The notes under the pieces were generated by a model. That model did not search any database, had not been told where the DNA came from, and saw only the letters and a program-made list of their open reading frames with translations. The position numbers and the translations under genes were made by a program. 64,000 bases of DNA, taken from Erwinia sp. SLM-02 (lineage in GTDB: Bacteria > Pseudomonadota > Gammaproteobacteria > Enterobacterales > Enterobacteriaceae). This document shows, in pieces, positions 44,164-53,321 of the stretch (the first letter of the stretch is position 1; each line of letters starts with the position of its first letter). Where the stretch lies: the NCBI RefSeq assembly GCF_037450285.1, contig NZ_JAQISN010000001.1, positions 806,001-870,000 on the forward strand, given 5' to 3'.

Positions 44164-44718
44164 TTAATCGATGCGAAAACCCAGCATCCGTTTCAACGTA
44201 ATATCTTTATCAATGAAGTGGTGTTTCAGCGCGGCAAGCCCGTGCAGGACGGAGAGAACAACCACGCTCCAGGCCAGCCAGAGATGAATATCACCCGCCA
44301 GGTCGGCCTTTTCACCAAGGTCGGAGAATGCGGCAGGGACCGGCACCATGCCGAAAACATTAACAGGTTTACCTTCCGCGGTGGCGATCAGATAGCCGCT
44401 GAATAAAATAGCAAACAGCACGCCATACAGCAGAAGATGCGCGGTGACAGCCGCATAGCGGGTCAGCGGTGAATAGCTGCTGAGTGGTTTTGGCGGCGGG
44501 GAAATAAAACGCCATGCCACCCGAACCAGCATCACGGCAAACAACACCATGCCGATACTTTTATGCAGCTCGGGCGCTTTGTGATACCACGTATCGTAAT
44601 AACCCAGGGTTACCATCCAGAGTCCGAGGGCGAACATGCCATAGACGGCGATGGCCACCAGCCAGTGCAGGCTGATGCTCAGAGAGCCATATCGGGTAAC
44701 GTTATTTTTCCACTGCAT
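44164..44718 (-). CDS. yceJ: Cytochrome b561-family protein YceJ
   Basis: 184 aa with four membrane helices. Haem-ligand histidines are in SISLHWLVA, APELHKSIGM, TAHLLLYGV and VLSVLHGLAALKHH. It is a diheme b561 (CybB-like) inner-membrane electron carrier, upstream of and coupled to yceI as in E. coli. Confidence 0.9.
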   Translation of the reverse strand: MQWKNNVTRYGSLSISLHWLVAIAVYGMFALGLWMVTLGYYDTWYHKAPELHKSIGMVLFAVMLVRVAWRFISPPPKPLSSYSPLTRYAAVTAHLLLYGVLFAILFSGYLIATAEGKPVNVFGMVPVPAAFSDLGEKADLAGDIHLWLAWSVVVLSVLHGLAALKHHFIDKDITLKRMLGFRID

Positions 44719-45312
44719 ATTTCACCGGATGTCATTTTTTTGTTAAGACTGGCCAACTGAAAGATTAAAATCAACAGCTAATTTCATCTAATGACGAAAT
44801 AAATATTTATGTGAAAATATTTGAATATATATTGCGAAATACACTCAATAATCCCGTTGTTATTGATGGTTTGCTGAACGTTGTGGTGCTTTCTGATGGT
44901 GATGTCGTCCGTTTAATCGTGTTGTTTTATATTCTATTTTTTTGTTTGTTTTTTGATTTATCGTCAGCAAATTGTCATTTTTCGTCAATCTGCATCTTCT
45001 GAAAATCATCAGTTTTACTCATTACTTTGCGGTGGCAATCATCAGGCCAGCACGAAAAGCCCTCCCGGGATGGAGGATGGGTTTTTTGGGGGTATGGCGG
45101 GGGTGTTTGGTGGCTTAAAATGCGGGTAATTTGAAAAAAGTCGGAATTTTGTATACATTAAAGATACGTAAATATGCGAAGCCTGCAATTTTCGCTGATT
45201 ATCGTCATTTCACATTTCGCTGCGTTATAGCTTTCTTCCCCTTTAATTTTCCTATTCGATCTGGCGACGAAAGCTATAAGGCTGCTCAATTTACCGCGTG
45301 ACAGGGAGCGCT
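44719..45312. other. Long AT-rich intergenic region with orphan terminator-like hairpin
   Basis: 594 bases between yceJ and the ProP-like gene. At about 45061-45087 CCTCC - CGGGAT - GGAGG is followed by ATGGGTTTTTT, resembling a plus-strand terminator, yet no protein gene on that strand ends before it. A GTG frame at 44811 (63 codons) is hydrophobic but lacks support. A small RNA is possible. Confidence 0.35.
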
Positions 45313-46797
45313 ATGAGCAACTTATCCGATCAAAAATCATCGCAAAAGAAACACTTCTGGCATAAAAAGCCGGCTAAAAAAGAGCTGAGCGTAGACGATA
45401 TCACCATCGTCGATAAAGACATGCTGAAACGCGCCGTGGGTGCTGCCGCGCTGGGTAACGCCATGGAATGGTTTGATTTTGGCGTTTACAGCTACCTGGC
45501 AGTGACCATCGGTAAGGTCTTCTTTCCCGGTGGCAGCCCGGCCGCTCAGCTGTTGGCGACGTTTGGCGCGTTCGCCGCAGCGTTCCTGGTCCGTCCCCTG
45601 GGAGGGCTGGTGTTTGGCCCGCTGGGCGATCGCATAGGCCGTCAGAAAGTGCTGGCGATGACCATGATTATGATGTCGATAGGGACGTTCTGTATCGGTC
45701 TGATCCCCGGTTACGATTCGATCGGCATTTATGCCCCGGTGCTCCTGCTGCTGGCGCGTTTACTGCAGGGCTTCTCTACCGGTGGGGAGTACGGCGGTGC
45801 GGCCACCTTTATTGCGGAATACTCCACCGATGAGCGCCGCGGCTTTATGGGCAGCTGGCTGGAGTTCGGTACGCTCGGTGGCTATCTTCTGGGGGCCGGT
45901 CTGGTGACCTGCCTGACGGCGGCGATGCCCGAACAGGCGCTGCTCGACTGGGGCTGGCGGATCCCGTTCTTTATCGCCGCCCCGCTGGGACTGTTTGGCC
46001 TCTACATTCGGTTAAAGCTGGAAGAGACCCCTGCATTCCAGAAGCATATGGAAAAACAGGAGCAGCTTGAACACAGCAAGCCGCAGCTGGGACTGTGGGC
46101 CATGCTGAAGAAGTACCGCGCGCAGATGCTGAAGTGTATCGGCCTGGTGCTGCTGTTTAACGTTTCAAACTATATGCTGACCTCGTATATGCCAAGCTAT
46201 CTGACCGGTATCCTGGGGCTGAGTGAGTTGAGCAGCCTGCTGCTGATTCTGGTGGTGATGTTTGTGATGATGCCGCTGACGCTGTTCTGGGGGCACTGGA
46301 ACGATCGCCTCGGTCGTCGCCCGGTGATCTGGGGCGGGGCGGTGGGTCTGATCCTGCTGGCGATCCCCTGCATGATGCTGATTGGCACGGGCAATATGCT
46401 GTTAGTCTTCCTTGGGTTGATTATTCTCGGCGCGCTGCATACCTGCTTCAGCGGTTCCATGCCGGCCACGCTGCCCGCGCTGTTTGCCACCGATGTTCGC
46501 TACAGCGCCCTGGCCATTGGCTTCAATCTGTCGGTTTCGCTGTTTGGTGGTACCACCCCGCTGGTGACCACCTGGCTGGTGGAAACGACCGGTAACCTGC
46601 TGATGCCGGCCTACTATCTGATGGGAGCGGGGGTGATTGGCGTCATTACGGTCTTTACCCTGCGTGAAACGGCCCGCAAGCCGCTGCGCGGTTCGGCTCC
46701 GTCAGTCGGCAGCCGTGCCGAGGCGCACAGGCTGGTGAACAAGCTGCGCCTGCGCAGCCAGAAGGCGCAGGCACAGGCGAGCGACGTGAAGAAATAA
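45313..46797 (+). CDS. ProP-like MFS transporter (proline/betaine symporter family)
   Basis: 494 aa from ATG 45313 (CAGGGAG upstream; GTG 45298 also in frame). Twelve membrane helices of the metabolite:H+ symporter MFS group; LGNAMEWFDFGVYSYLA, GPLGDRIGRQKVLAM and LLQGFSTGGEYGGAA are the family signatures shared with E. coli ProP. Unlike ProP it lacks the C-terminal coiled coil that tunes osmotic activation, ending in a basic Gln/Ala-rich tail. It therefore probably transports a zwitterion or organic acid but may not be an osmosensor. It is not present at this locus in E. coli. Confidence 0.82.
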   Translation: MSNLSDQKSSQKKHFWHKKPAKKELSVDDITIVDKDMLKRAVGAAALGNAMEWFDFGVYSYLAVTIGKVFFPGGSPAAQLLATFGAFAAAFLVRPLGGLVFGPLGDRIGRQKVLAMTMIMMSIGTFCIGLIPGYDSIGIYAPVLLLLARLLQGFSTGGEYGGAATFIAEYSTDERRGFMGSWLEFGTLGGYLLGAGLVTCLTAAMPEQALLDWGWRIPFFIAAPLGLFGLYIRLKLEETPAFQKHMEKQEQLEHSKPQLGLWAMLKKYRAQMLKCIGLVLLFNVSNYMLTSYMPSYLTGILGLSELSSLLLILVVMFVMMPLTLFWGHWNDRLGRRPVIWGGAVGLILLAIPCMMLIGTGNMLLVFLGLIILGALHTCFSGSMPATLPALFATDVRYSALAIGFNLSVSLFGGTTPLVTTWLVETTGNLLMPAYYLMGAGVIGVITVFTLRETARKPLRGSAPSVGSRAEAHRLVNKLRLRSQKAQAQASDVKK

Positions 46798-46816
46798 TTT
46801 GTAGAAGCAGTCAGAT

Positions 46817-46847
46817 AAAAACGGCTCAGCGTTGAGCCGTTTTTTTT
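46817..46847. terminator. Bidirectional terminator, ProP-like gene / solA
   Basis: AAAACGGCTCA (46817-46827) pairs with TGAGCCGTTTT, flanked by A and T runs, between two convergent genes. Confidence 0.9.
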
Positions 46848-47961
46848 ATGCGAAACGGGAAAGGCGGAAGGGAGCTAAATCAAAATGATGGCTTTCATCT
46901 GCGGCGAACTGCGCGGCGATTTCACCCAGTACGCTGACGAATTTAAAACCGTGGCCGCTTAATCCGGTTATCAGCAACCGGTTCGGATGGCCCGGGAAGG
47001 TATCAATAATGAAGTCCTCATCCGGTGAGTTGTCATAGGTGCAGGACTCACCGCGCAGGCACACGCCCACGCCCGGCAGGAACTGGCGTAAAAAGCCAAA
47101 CAGCTCGCTGCCGTCTGCCGCCACGCTGCCAAACGGTTTACGCTGTTCCGGGGCATCGATAGGCTGCCCGCCCTCGTGCTTACCGATTTTAATAGCGTTG
47201 TTGTCGGCCGGGAAACCGTAGTAGTGAATGCCGTCCGGCATTTCCGCGGTAAATGCCGGAAACTTATTGTTCTCGCTGTACCGGCCATCGGCCTGGTGCC
47301 AGGCAAAAACTTTACGTACCGGGGTCACCGGCAGGGAAGGGTAAAGCGTTTTGACCCAGGTCCCGGCGCTCAGTAACAGTTTGCGGGCCTGATAAACGCC
47401 TTCTGGCGTAGTCACCGACTGCAACCCATCCTGCTCATCAATACCGGTCACTTCACAGTTAAACAGCTGGGCGCAACCCGCTTCTTTTGCCAGGCGGATC
47501 CAGTTTTTGATGGCAAGTTCGGATTTCAGGTAGCCGGAACGGGGTTCAAATACGCCCGTGTAACCTTCAGGAACGTTGATTTGCGGCCAGCGAGCGGTGA
47601 TTTCCTCGCTGCGCAGGATTTGCACGTCAAGATTAAACTCGCGCGCGCTGCTGATGACGTTCTGGATAAATTCGGCATTTTCAGGACCGAGGTTCAGCAC
47701 CCCACTGCGGTGCATAATCTGTTCACCGCACTCTTTCTCCAGTTCGTCCCACAGCTGCTGGGCGCGGAGCACCAACGGGACATAGCGCGCGCCTTCACCA
47801 TAGGCATGGCGGATCAGGCGGGTTTCACCGTGGTGGCTTCCTGCGCTGTGGGGCGGATGAGCACGGTCAATCATCAGGACCTTTAGTCCGGCACGCGTCG
47901 CATACCACCCGGCGGCGGCACCCACGGAACCACTGCCCACCACAATTAAATCGTAAACCAT
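46846..47961 (-). CDS. solA: N-methyl-L-tryptophan oxidase SolA
   Basis: 371 aa. N-terminal FAD-binding dinucleotide fold (YDLIVVGSGSVGAAAGWYATRAG) and the sarcosine oxidase-type FAD attachment Cys near LRGESCTYDNSPDEDF. It is close to E. coli SolA, a monomeric flavoenzyme that demethylates N-methyl amino acids with release of H2O2 and formaldehyde. Neighbour bssS is the same as in E. coli. Confidence 0.92.
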   Translation of the reverse strand: MVYDLIVVGSGSVGAAAGWYATRAGLKVLMIDRAHPPHSAGSHHGETRLIRHAYGEGARYVPLVLRAQQLWDELEKECGEQIMHRSGVLNLGPENAEFIQNVISSAREFNLDVQILRSEEITARWPQINVPEGYTGVFEPRSGYLKSELAIKNWIRLAKEAGCAQLFNCEVTGIDEQDGLQSVTTPEGVYQARKLLLSAGTWVKTLYPSLPVTPVRKVFAWHQADGRYSENNKFPAFTAEMPDGIHYYGFPADNNAIKIGKHEGGQPIDAPEQRKPFGSVAADGSELFGFLRQFLPGVGVCLRGESCTYDNSPDEDFIIDTFPGHPNRLLITGLSGHGFKFVSVLGEIAAQFAADESHHFDLAPFRLSRFA

Positions 47962-48025
47962 TTTTTACCCGGCCTCTGGTTGGAACATTCTTCAGTGCAG
48001 AATAACAAATTATTGCGGGCATGAA

Positions 48026-48048
48026 AAAGGCACCCGGTCGGGTGCCTG
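48026..48048 (-). terminator. bssS terminator
   Basis: GGCACCCG / CGGGTGCC stem; on the minus strand it is followed by TTTTT. Located 25 bases after the bssS stop. Confidence 0.8.
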
Positions 48049-48070
48049 TCGGTGTCGAACAGAGTACAGA

Positions 48071-48328
48071 TCAGTGCTTCTTGTAATCGCGGTCCTGGTA
48101 ATCGGTCGCTTCGATCTTGGCAATGCCAGCTTCAAGAATGGAAATAAACTGGCGAGCGACGTCGGTTGTCAGCCAGTAGGTCTGACCCACTTCGGCTTCA
48201 TCACTTGGTTGCTCGTTGGAGGACAGGGAATGCAGGCGAATCATCATTGCATCGTAGCTGTCTACTGTACTGATATCCCACCCGATGAGGGGATGTGTCT
48301 GGATGACATCTTTGTTGGTTCTGTCCAT
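48071..48328 (-). CDS. bssS: Biofilm regulator BssS
   Basis: 85 aa, nearly collinear with E. coli BssS (IQTHPLIGWDISTVDSYDAM; YWLTTDVARQFISILEAGIAKIE). Start behind AAGGGGG. In E. coli it affects biofilm formation and signal (AI-2/indole) responses; the mechanism is unknown. Gene order solA-bssS-dinI is conserved, with one extra gene inserted before dinI. Confidence 0.93.
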   Translation of the reverse strand: MDRTNKDVIQTHPLIGWDISTVDSYDAMMIRLHSLSSNEQPSDEAEVGQTYWLTTDVARQFISILEAGIAKIEATDYQDRDYKKH

Positions 48329-48542
48329 TATAACCCCCTTTTTACTCGTGTTAATGATGACAACGAAGTTATTTATCGAGGTTCAATGCGGCTTCTTTTA
48401 TTACAGCTTTGTAATTATAACAGCAGTTTTTGATATGACAGAATTATATTTTTGAACGGTAAACGACAGAGCGTTATTTGAACGTTAATTGCACAGCTTT
48501 GAGTGAAAAATAGTCACCCCCGGTTAGTGAACCAGAATTTTC

Positions 48543-48818
48543 TCACTCATGTGTATCCGGCTGCGCGGTGGAGAAACCCAGTCGCTTTTCGATATCATCC
48601 GCAAAGCTGATGAAGTGCTTTTGCAGCTGCTCGTCGCGATTCTGGTTTTGCCCTTCAAGCCGCAGGCTGTGGATTAACAGCTGGTTAGCTTTGTCATCCA
48701 GGCAAAAGGTGAGCCAGGAGAAAGCGTTCTCTAACACGGTAAGACGGCGCTGTTGCTCGCCGATCACGTCCAGCAGCTCGCCAAAAGTCATTGCCTGTTC
48801 AGGATTATCATGGGGCAT
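48543..48818 (-). CDS. Unknown helical protein between bssS and dinI
   Basis: 91 aa from ATG 48818 (GAGGTG 8 bases upstream; GTG 48827 is also in frame). It is almost wholly alpha-helical with a likely coiled-coil start (TFGELLDVIGEQQRRLTVLENAFSWL), acidic, and soluble. I do not recognise a characterised family. It is absent from this place in E. coli. It has its own ribosome site and sits between bssS and dinI on the same strand, so read-through from dinI's SOS promoter is conceivable. Confidence 0.6.
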   Translation of the reverse strand: MPHDNPEQAMTFGELLDVIGEQQRRLTVLENAFSWLTFCLDDKANQLLIHSLRLEGQNQNRDEQLQKHFISFADDIEKRLGFSTAQPDTHE

Positions 48819-48939
48819 TAGCGACACCTCGGTAATAAATAACGACGGTATGAGTGATTCAGATTAGGGGATAATTTGAAGGCCGTCTATCCCCTGAAGG
48901 GCAGTTACCGCGCAGAAAAACAATATAATCAGATGAGGA

Positions 48940-49185
48940 TTAGTCGGTAATAAACCAGTCGTCGGCGCTTTCCCAGGTTTCCTGTAAAATTTCGCTAATG
49001 CGATCTTTCGCTTCCTTACCGCCGCCCATTACCGTCAGGTTATTGGCACCGGCATAGCGTACCGAAATGGTATTGGTACCGTCCGGAAACTGTTTATCAA
49101 TTCTTTTGCTGAGTTCCTGCGTCAGCGCTTCAATCGCGCCTGCGGGCAGTGAGGTGGTTTTTGCTACAGTGACTTCTACACGCAT
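48940..49185 (-). CDS. dinI: DNA damage-inducible protein I
   Basis: 81 aa from ATG 49185 (GGAGG at 5-6 bases; the frame extends upstream but without a site). It is close to E. coli DinI (RVEVTVAKTTSLPAGAIEALTQELS, acidic C-terminal helix ending WESADDWFITD). DinI binds and stabilises RecA filaments and modulates UmuD and LexA cleavage. A perfect LexA box lies 21 bases upstream. Confidence 0.94.
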   Translation of the reverse strand: MRVEVTVAKTTSLPAGAIEALTQELSKRIDKQFPDGTNTISVRYAGANNLTVMGGGKEAKDRISEILQETWESADDWFITD

Positions 49186-49205
49186 GAGAGCCTCCGGTTT
49201 ATTTA

Positions 49206-49221
49206 CTGTAAATATATACAG
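49206..49221 (-). promoter_or_regulatory. LexA box of dinI
   Basis: CTGTAAATATATACAG (CTGT-N8-ACAG). It overlaps a minus-strand promoter with TTGCCT and, 17 bases on, TATATT. This gives direct SOS control of dinI. Confidence 0.93.
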
Positions 49222-49262
49222 TAAGGCGACCGAAGGCAATCACCGCATCAGCAAAATAATGC

Positions 49263-50315
49263 TTATGGCTTAACGCGCCAGTTGAGGGTTTCACCGGCGA
49301 GGAACGGAATCACGGTGTGGCCATCGTCACCTACGGCAACGCTCTCCGCTACGGTCCACGGCTGGCGCTCCAGGGTGATAGTGCCCTCATTCAGCGGCAG
49401 GCCGTAGAAGTTTGGCCCATTTTCGGAGCAGAACGCCTCGAAATGCGCCAGTGCACCGATTTCTTCAAAGACCGTCGCGTAGGCCGCCAGCATTGATGGC
49501 GCATTGAATACCCCGGCGCAGCCGCAGCTGGCCTCTTTGCGATCGCGGGTGTGCGGAGCGGTATCGGTGCCGAGGAAGAAGCGACGGTTACCGCTGGCAA
49601 CCGCATCACGCAGCGCCTGCTGGTGAACGTTACGCTTGAGGATCGGCAGGCAGTACAGGTGCGGGCGAACGCCGCCGACCAGCATATGGTTGCGGTTGAA
49701 CATCAAATGCTGAGGGGTGATCGTGGCGCCCAGAAACTCGTTGCCTTCCAGAACGAACGCGGCAGCCTCTTTGGTGGTGATATGTTCACAGACCACTTTC
49801 AGTTCCGGGAACTGCTTGCGCAGCGGCTGCAGCACGGTTTCGATAAAGCGTGCCTCGCGGTCGAAGATATCAATATGCGCATCGGTCACTTCACCGTGGA
49901 TCAGCAGCGGCATGCCGATTTTCTGCATCCGCTCCAGCACGGTCGCAATCGTGGCGATGCTGGTCACGCCGTGCGCCGAGTTAGTGGTGGCGTGCGCGGG
50001 GTAGAGTTTCGCCGCGGTGAAGACGCCTTCGCGGAAGCCCTTTTCAATTTCATCAGGATCAAGGCCATCGGTGAGATAGCAGGTCATCAGGGGCGTAAAG
50101 GCGTGTCCGGCGGGAACCGCAGCCAGGATGCGCTCGCGGTAGGCGCGGGCGGCGGCGACGCTGGTGACCGGCGGCACCAGGTTAGGCATCACAATCGCGC
50201 GGCCACAGACCTCACTGGTAAAGGGCACTACCGCTTCCAGCATATCTCCATCGCGCAGATGGATGTGCCAGTCGTCAGGGCGGCGAATAATTAACTGCTG
50301 AGGTTGTGCGGTCAT
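49263..50315 (-). CDS. pyrC: Dihydroorotase PyrC
   Basis: 350 aa, class II dihydroorotase. Metal-binding HxH is in DWHIHLRDGD, other ligands in KLYPAHATTNSAHG (carboxylated Lys), LIHGEVTD and CEHITT, with GTDTAPH near the C-terminus. It closes carbamoyl-aspartate to dihydroorotate in pyrimidine synthesis. Start follows CGGAG. I do not see a clear PurR box upstream. Neighbours dinI and yceB are as in E. coli. Confidence 0.95.
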   Translation of the reverse strand: MTAQPQQLIIRRPDDWHIHLRDGDMLEAVVPFTSEVCGRAIVMPNLVPPVTSVAAARAYRERILAAVPAGHAFTPLMTCYLTDGLDPDEIEKGFREGVFTAAKLYPAHATTNSAHGVTSIATIATVLERMQKIGMPLLIHGEVTDAHIDIFDREARFIETVLQPLRKQFPELKVVCEHITTKEAAAFVLEGNEFLGATITPQHLMFNRNHMLVGGVRPHLYCLPILKRNVHQQALRDAVASGNRRFFLGTDTAPHTRDRKEASCGCAGVFNAPSMLAAYATVFEEIGALAHFEAFCSENGPNFYGLPLNEGTITLERQPWTVAESVAVGDDGHTVIPFLAGETLNWRVKP

Positions 50316-50419
50316 GCGATGTGCTCCGGCAAAAGAGAAAGGTAATGGCAGGTTTTGGCCGGGTACTAAGGATAGGGATAAAGCGAAGGGAATGCACCCG
50401 ATTTATAACGGATAAATGA

Positions 50420-50449
50420 AATACGGTACGGAAAACCTCCGTACCGTCA
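50420..50449 (-). terminator. Hairpin after yceB
   Basis: ACGGTACGG / CCGTACCGT 9-bp perfect stem with 7-base loop; the minus-strand 3' side continues ATTTCATTT. Confidence 0.6.
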
Positions 50450-50454
50450 GGGCA

Positions 50455-51018
50455 TCAATCAGTGAAAGGGATCACCAGTTCGCCGGGCTTCACTTCCAGC
50501 CCCTTGGCAAAACGTTTGGCCATCGACTCGGCCTTGCTGCGGTCGGTGCTTAACACATAGGCCGGCTTCTGATTGAAGTAGTTTTTCAGTGATTCATTAA
50601 GATATGGCGTCAGCGTTTTCAGCACGCCCTGCATTTTCTCCGGCTGTACCTCAACGTCAACCAGTTCCATATCTTTGAGGTAGATAGCGCCCGCTGCGGC
50701 ATCGAATGTCGGCTGCGCTTTCATTTTCAGCTTCATATCCGCCTGCTGCGGGCCGAAAAGCGAACTGATATTCACTTTCGCATTTCCGGTCAGCGTAACC
50801 TTGTTCGGTTCTTCCCGGCCGATCTGACTGTTCAGGTCATTAAGAACAATATGCGCATCGACCAGGCCCGGTACGCCGATCTGCTTTTCGTAGTTATTGT
50901 GCTTCACCAGCGCCTGATTAATTTCCTGCTCGCTGATGCTGTACTGTGCAATCTGATTACAGCCGGTGACTAAGCTCGCTAACAGCAGCGCGCACAGGCC
51001 AAAATAACGTTTTTTCAT
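50455..51018 (-). CDS. yceB: Lipoprotein YceB
   Basis: 187 aa from ATG 51018 (AGAGGAT upstream; the frame extends further but without a site). Signal peptide with lipobox VTGC, then a DUF1439 domain (QYSISEQEINQALVKHNNYEKQI). Envelope lipoprotein of unknown function, conserved in the order pyrC-yceB-grxB. Confidence 0.92.
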   Translation of the reverse strand: MKKRYFGLCALLLASLVTGCNQIAQYSISEQEINQALVKHNNYEKQIGVPGLVDAHIVLNDLNSQIGREEPNKVTLTGNAKVNISSLFGPQQADMKLKMKAQPTFDAAAGAIYLKDMELVDVEVQPEKMQGVLKTLTPYLNESLKNYFNQKPAYVLSTDRSKAESMAKRFAKGLEVKPGELVIPFTD

Positions 51019-51141
51019 GATTATCCTCTGTTTTTTTACCGGTAAATTCCAATCCGGCCAGAGAGATAGCATGCACCACTCACCCTGATTCGTCACCAGG
51101 ACAAAGCCGATTACCGGGAGGGAAAATCACAACGGGATATG

Positions 51142-51165
51142 TCGGGCCGGACTTTGCCGGCCCGA
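51142..51165 (-). terminator. Hairpin after grxB
   Basis: CGGGCCGG - ACTTTG - CCGGCCCG perfect stem 7 bases after the grxB stop; no long T run. Confidence 0.5.
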
Positions 51166-51171
51166 AGCGGT

Positions 51172-51822
51172 CTAGGCAGCGACCGAAGACAGCAGGTTCA
51201 CCTGGGTCTGTTTTGCCATATTGTCGCGATAGTCAGCGACGCGGCTGGGGTACTCGACGCCGGCCACCAGCGACAGGGATCGCAGGAGCGGGAAGAGGTG
51301 AATGTCATCCAGTGAGAGTTCACCGTTGACCGCATTCGGCTTAACGATCAGATCGTCAAGCTTGCGTAAATCATCACTGATATTTTTTATCAGGCCAGGG
51401 GCGTGCTGTTTCAACTCGGCAAAATCACCGTAGGTTGCCTGTTTTTTATTGATAAAATACTGTCGCGCCTGTGGGGTAGCAAATTCCGCAAAGGGAGCCT
51501 CGGCCACCCGTGGAATCAGCAGCTTATTGATGTAGCCGTTGACGCGGCGCAGCCAGTCGCCGATAGCCGGGTTGACTGCGCCGGTCAGAAGCGGGCTGCG
51601 ATCCGACTCATCAATATAGTGAACGATGTCCAGGCTTTCCGGCATGCAGCTACCGTCCGCCTTCATCAGAATGGGAGCCATTTTCTGGCCGATCAGCCGG
51701 ACCGGCGTTTGCTCATCATCATTCATCATGACAATCAGCTCAACAGGGATGTTTTTCAGGCCGAAAATCATCCTGGCTTTGACGCAAAACGGGCAGTGAT
51801 CGTAAATATAAAGTTTCAACAT
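51172..51822 (-). CDS. grxB: Glutaredoxin 2
   Basis: 216 aa, GST-like glutaredoxin. Thioredoxin fold with active site CPFC (YIYDHCPFCVKARM) and the cis-Pro region (QKMAPILMKADGSCMPES), then an all-helical C-terminal domain. It is close to E. coli Grx2. It reduces disulphides using glutathione. Start follows AAAGGAGG. The E. coli neighbour mdtH is absent on its upstream side. Confidence 0.95.
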   Translation of the reverse strand: MLKLYIYDHCPFCVKARMIFGLKNIPVELIVMMNDDEQTPVRLIGQKMAPILMKADGSCMPESLDIVHYIDESDRSPLLTGAVNPAIGDWLRRVNGYINKLLIPRVAEAPFAEFATPQARQYFINKKQATYGDFAELKQHAPGLIKNISDDLRKLDDLIVKPNAVNGELSLDDIHLFPLLRSLSLVAGVEYPSRVADYRDNMAKQTQVNLLSSVAA

Positions 51823-52066
51823 GTCCTCCTTTCGGTCGTGGTTGAACCATCAATTATCTGAATGTATTCAGAAAGTATGGTGGAGAACGCGCGGGAGGGC
51901 AAATCACACCGTTGTATTTTCGAAGGATTCACACATTTTTTATTGTCAGTATTTTACCCGGGATCCGGATGGCAGGTATAGTGACAGGCAGCGAGGCCAG
52001 CACCTTAGGATGCAACCGGCCTGATGAGTGAGAATGTTGACCCGGCCACGGATTTCAGGAGAAAAG

Positions 52067-52660
52067 ATGTTTGGCTATCGTACTTCTGCACCAAAAGTGC
52101 GCCTGACTACCGACCGCCTGGTCGTGCGGCTGGTCCATGAGCGTGATGCCTGGCGCCTGGCTGATTACTATTCTGAGAACCGGGCATTTCTGAAGCCGTG
52201 GGAGCCGGTTCGTGATGACAGTCACTGCTATCCCTCCGGCTGGCAGGCGCGTCTGGGACTGATTGCAGAAATGCAAAAGCAGGGCAGCGCCTTCTACTTT
52301 GCGGTGATGGATCCGGACGAGAACGAAATTCGCGGCGTGGCTAACTTCAGCAACGTCCTGCGCGGATCGTTTCACGCCTGCTATCTGGGTTATTCGCTGG
52401 GTGAAAAGTGGCAGGGGCAGGGCATGATGTTTGAAGCTCTGCAGACCGCCATCCGTTATATGCAGCGGCAGCAGCGCATGCATCGGATCATGGCCAACTA
52501 TATGCCGCATAATCAGCGCAGCGGCGATTTACTGGCGCGCCTTGGCTTTGAAAAAGAGGGCTACGCCAAAGACTATCTGTTAATTGACGGACGCTGGCAG
52601 GACCATGTTCTGACGGCGTTAACCTGGCACGAATGGCTGCCTGAACGGCGTGGAGCGTAA
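52067..52660 (+). CDS. rimJ: Ribosomal protein S5 N-acetyltransferase RimJ
   Basis: 197 aa from ATG 52067 (CAGGAGA upstream; MFGYR start equals E. coli). GNAT fold with the acetyl-CoA loop region LGEKWQGQGMMFEAL and the conserved ANYMPHNQRSGDLLARLGF. Acetylates the N-terminal Ala of S5 and assists 30S assembly. The following yceH starts 7 bases later. Confidence 0.94.
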   Translation: MFGYRTSAPKVRLTTDRLVVRLVHERDAWRLADYYSENRAFLKPWEPVRDDSHCYPSGWQARLGLIAEMQKQGSAFYFAVMDPDENEIRGVANFSNVLRGSFHACYLGYSLGEKWQGQGMMFEALQTAIRYMQRQQRMHRIMANYMPHNQRSGDLLARLGFEKEGYAKDYLLIDGRWQDHVLTALTWHEWLPERRGA

Positions 52661-52667
52661 CAGTATC

Positions 52668-53321
52668 ATGATAAAAAGCCCTTTCAGCGCGACGGAAGCG
52701 CGGGTGATTGGCTGCCTGCTGGAAAAGCAGGTCACCACCCCGGACCAGTATCCCATGTCGCTTAATGGCGTGGTCACCGCCTGCAATCAAAAGTCGAACC
52801 GTGAACCGGTGATGTCACTCAGCGACAGCGAGGTGCAGAACACCCTCGACCTGCTGGTCAAGAAGCATCAGCTCACGGCCATCAGCGGCTTTGGTAGCCG
52901 GGTGGTGAAGTATGAACAGCGTTTTTGTAATTCCGAGTTTGGTCAGCTGAAATTCAGCCCGGCTGAAGTGGCGGTGATGACCACTCTGCTGCTGCGCGGC
53001 GCGCAAACGCCGGGTGAGCTGCGCACCCGCAGCTCACGGATGCACGACTTTAGCGACATGGCCGAGGTTGAGCAGACCCTGGAGAAGCTGAGCAGTCGCG
53101 AAAGCGGTGCGCTGGTGGTTCGTCTGGCGAGAGAGCCAGGCAAACGGGAAAGCCGCTATATGCACCTGTTCAGCGGAGAGCCGGATGAGGCCACGCTGGC
53201 AGGCAGCGACGGTGATGTGGCTGATGAAGGGTTGAGCGCGCGCGTCGACCAGCTCGAGCAGGAGGTTGCGCTGCTAAAGCAGCAGCTGGCTGCACTGCTG
53301 GCAAGCCGGGAGGCGGAATAA
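52668..53321 (+). CDS. yceH: DUF480 winged-helix protein YceH
   Basis: 217 aa from ATG 52668. Two winged-helix domains (TEARVIGCLLEKQVTTPDQYP; EVAVMTTLLLRGAQTPGELRTR) and a C-terminal coiled coil (LSARVDQLEQEVALLKQQLAALL). Same family and context (rimJ-yceH-mviM) as E. coli; function unknown. Confidence 0.92.
   Translation: MIKSPFSATEARVIGCLLEKQVTTPDQYPMSLNGVVTACNQKSNREPVMSLSDSEVQNTLDLLVKKHQLTAISGFGSRVVKYEQRFCNSEFGQLKFSPAEVAVMTTLLLRGAQTPGELRTRSSRMHDFSDMAEVEQTLEKLSSRESGALVVRLAREPGKRESRYMHLFSGEPDEATLAGSDGDVADEGLSARVDQLEQEVALLKQQLAALLASREAE

Noticed and set aside
44811..45002. 63-codon hydrophobic ORF in the yceJ-ProP gap
   Set aside because: GTG start without ribosome site, AT-driven Phe/Leu/Ile composition, no recognisable family.
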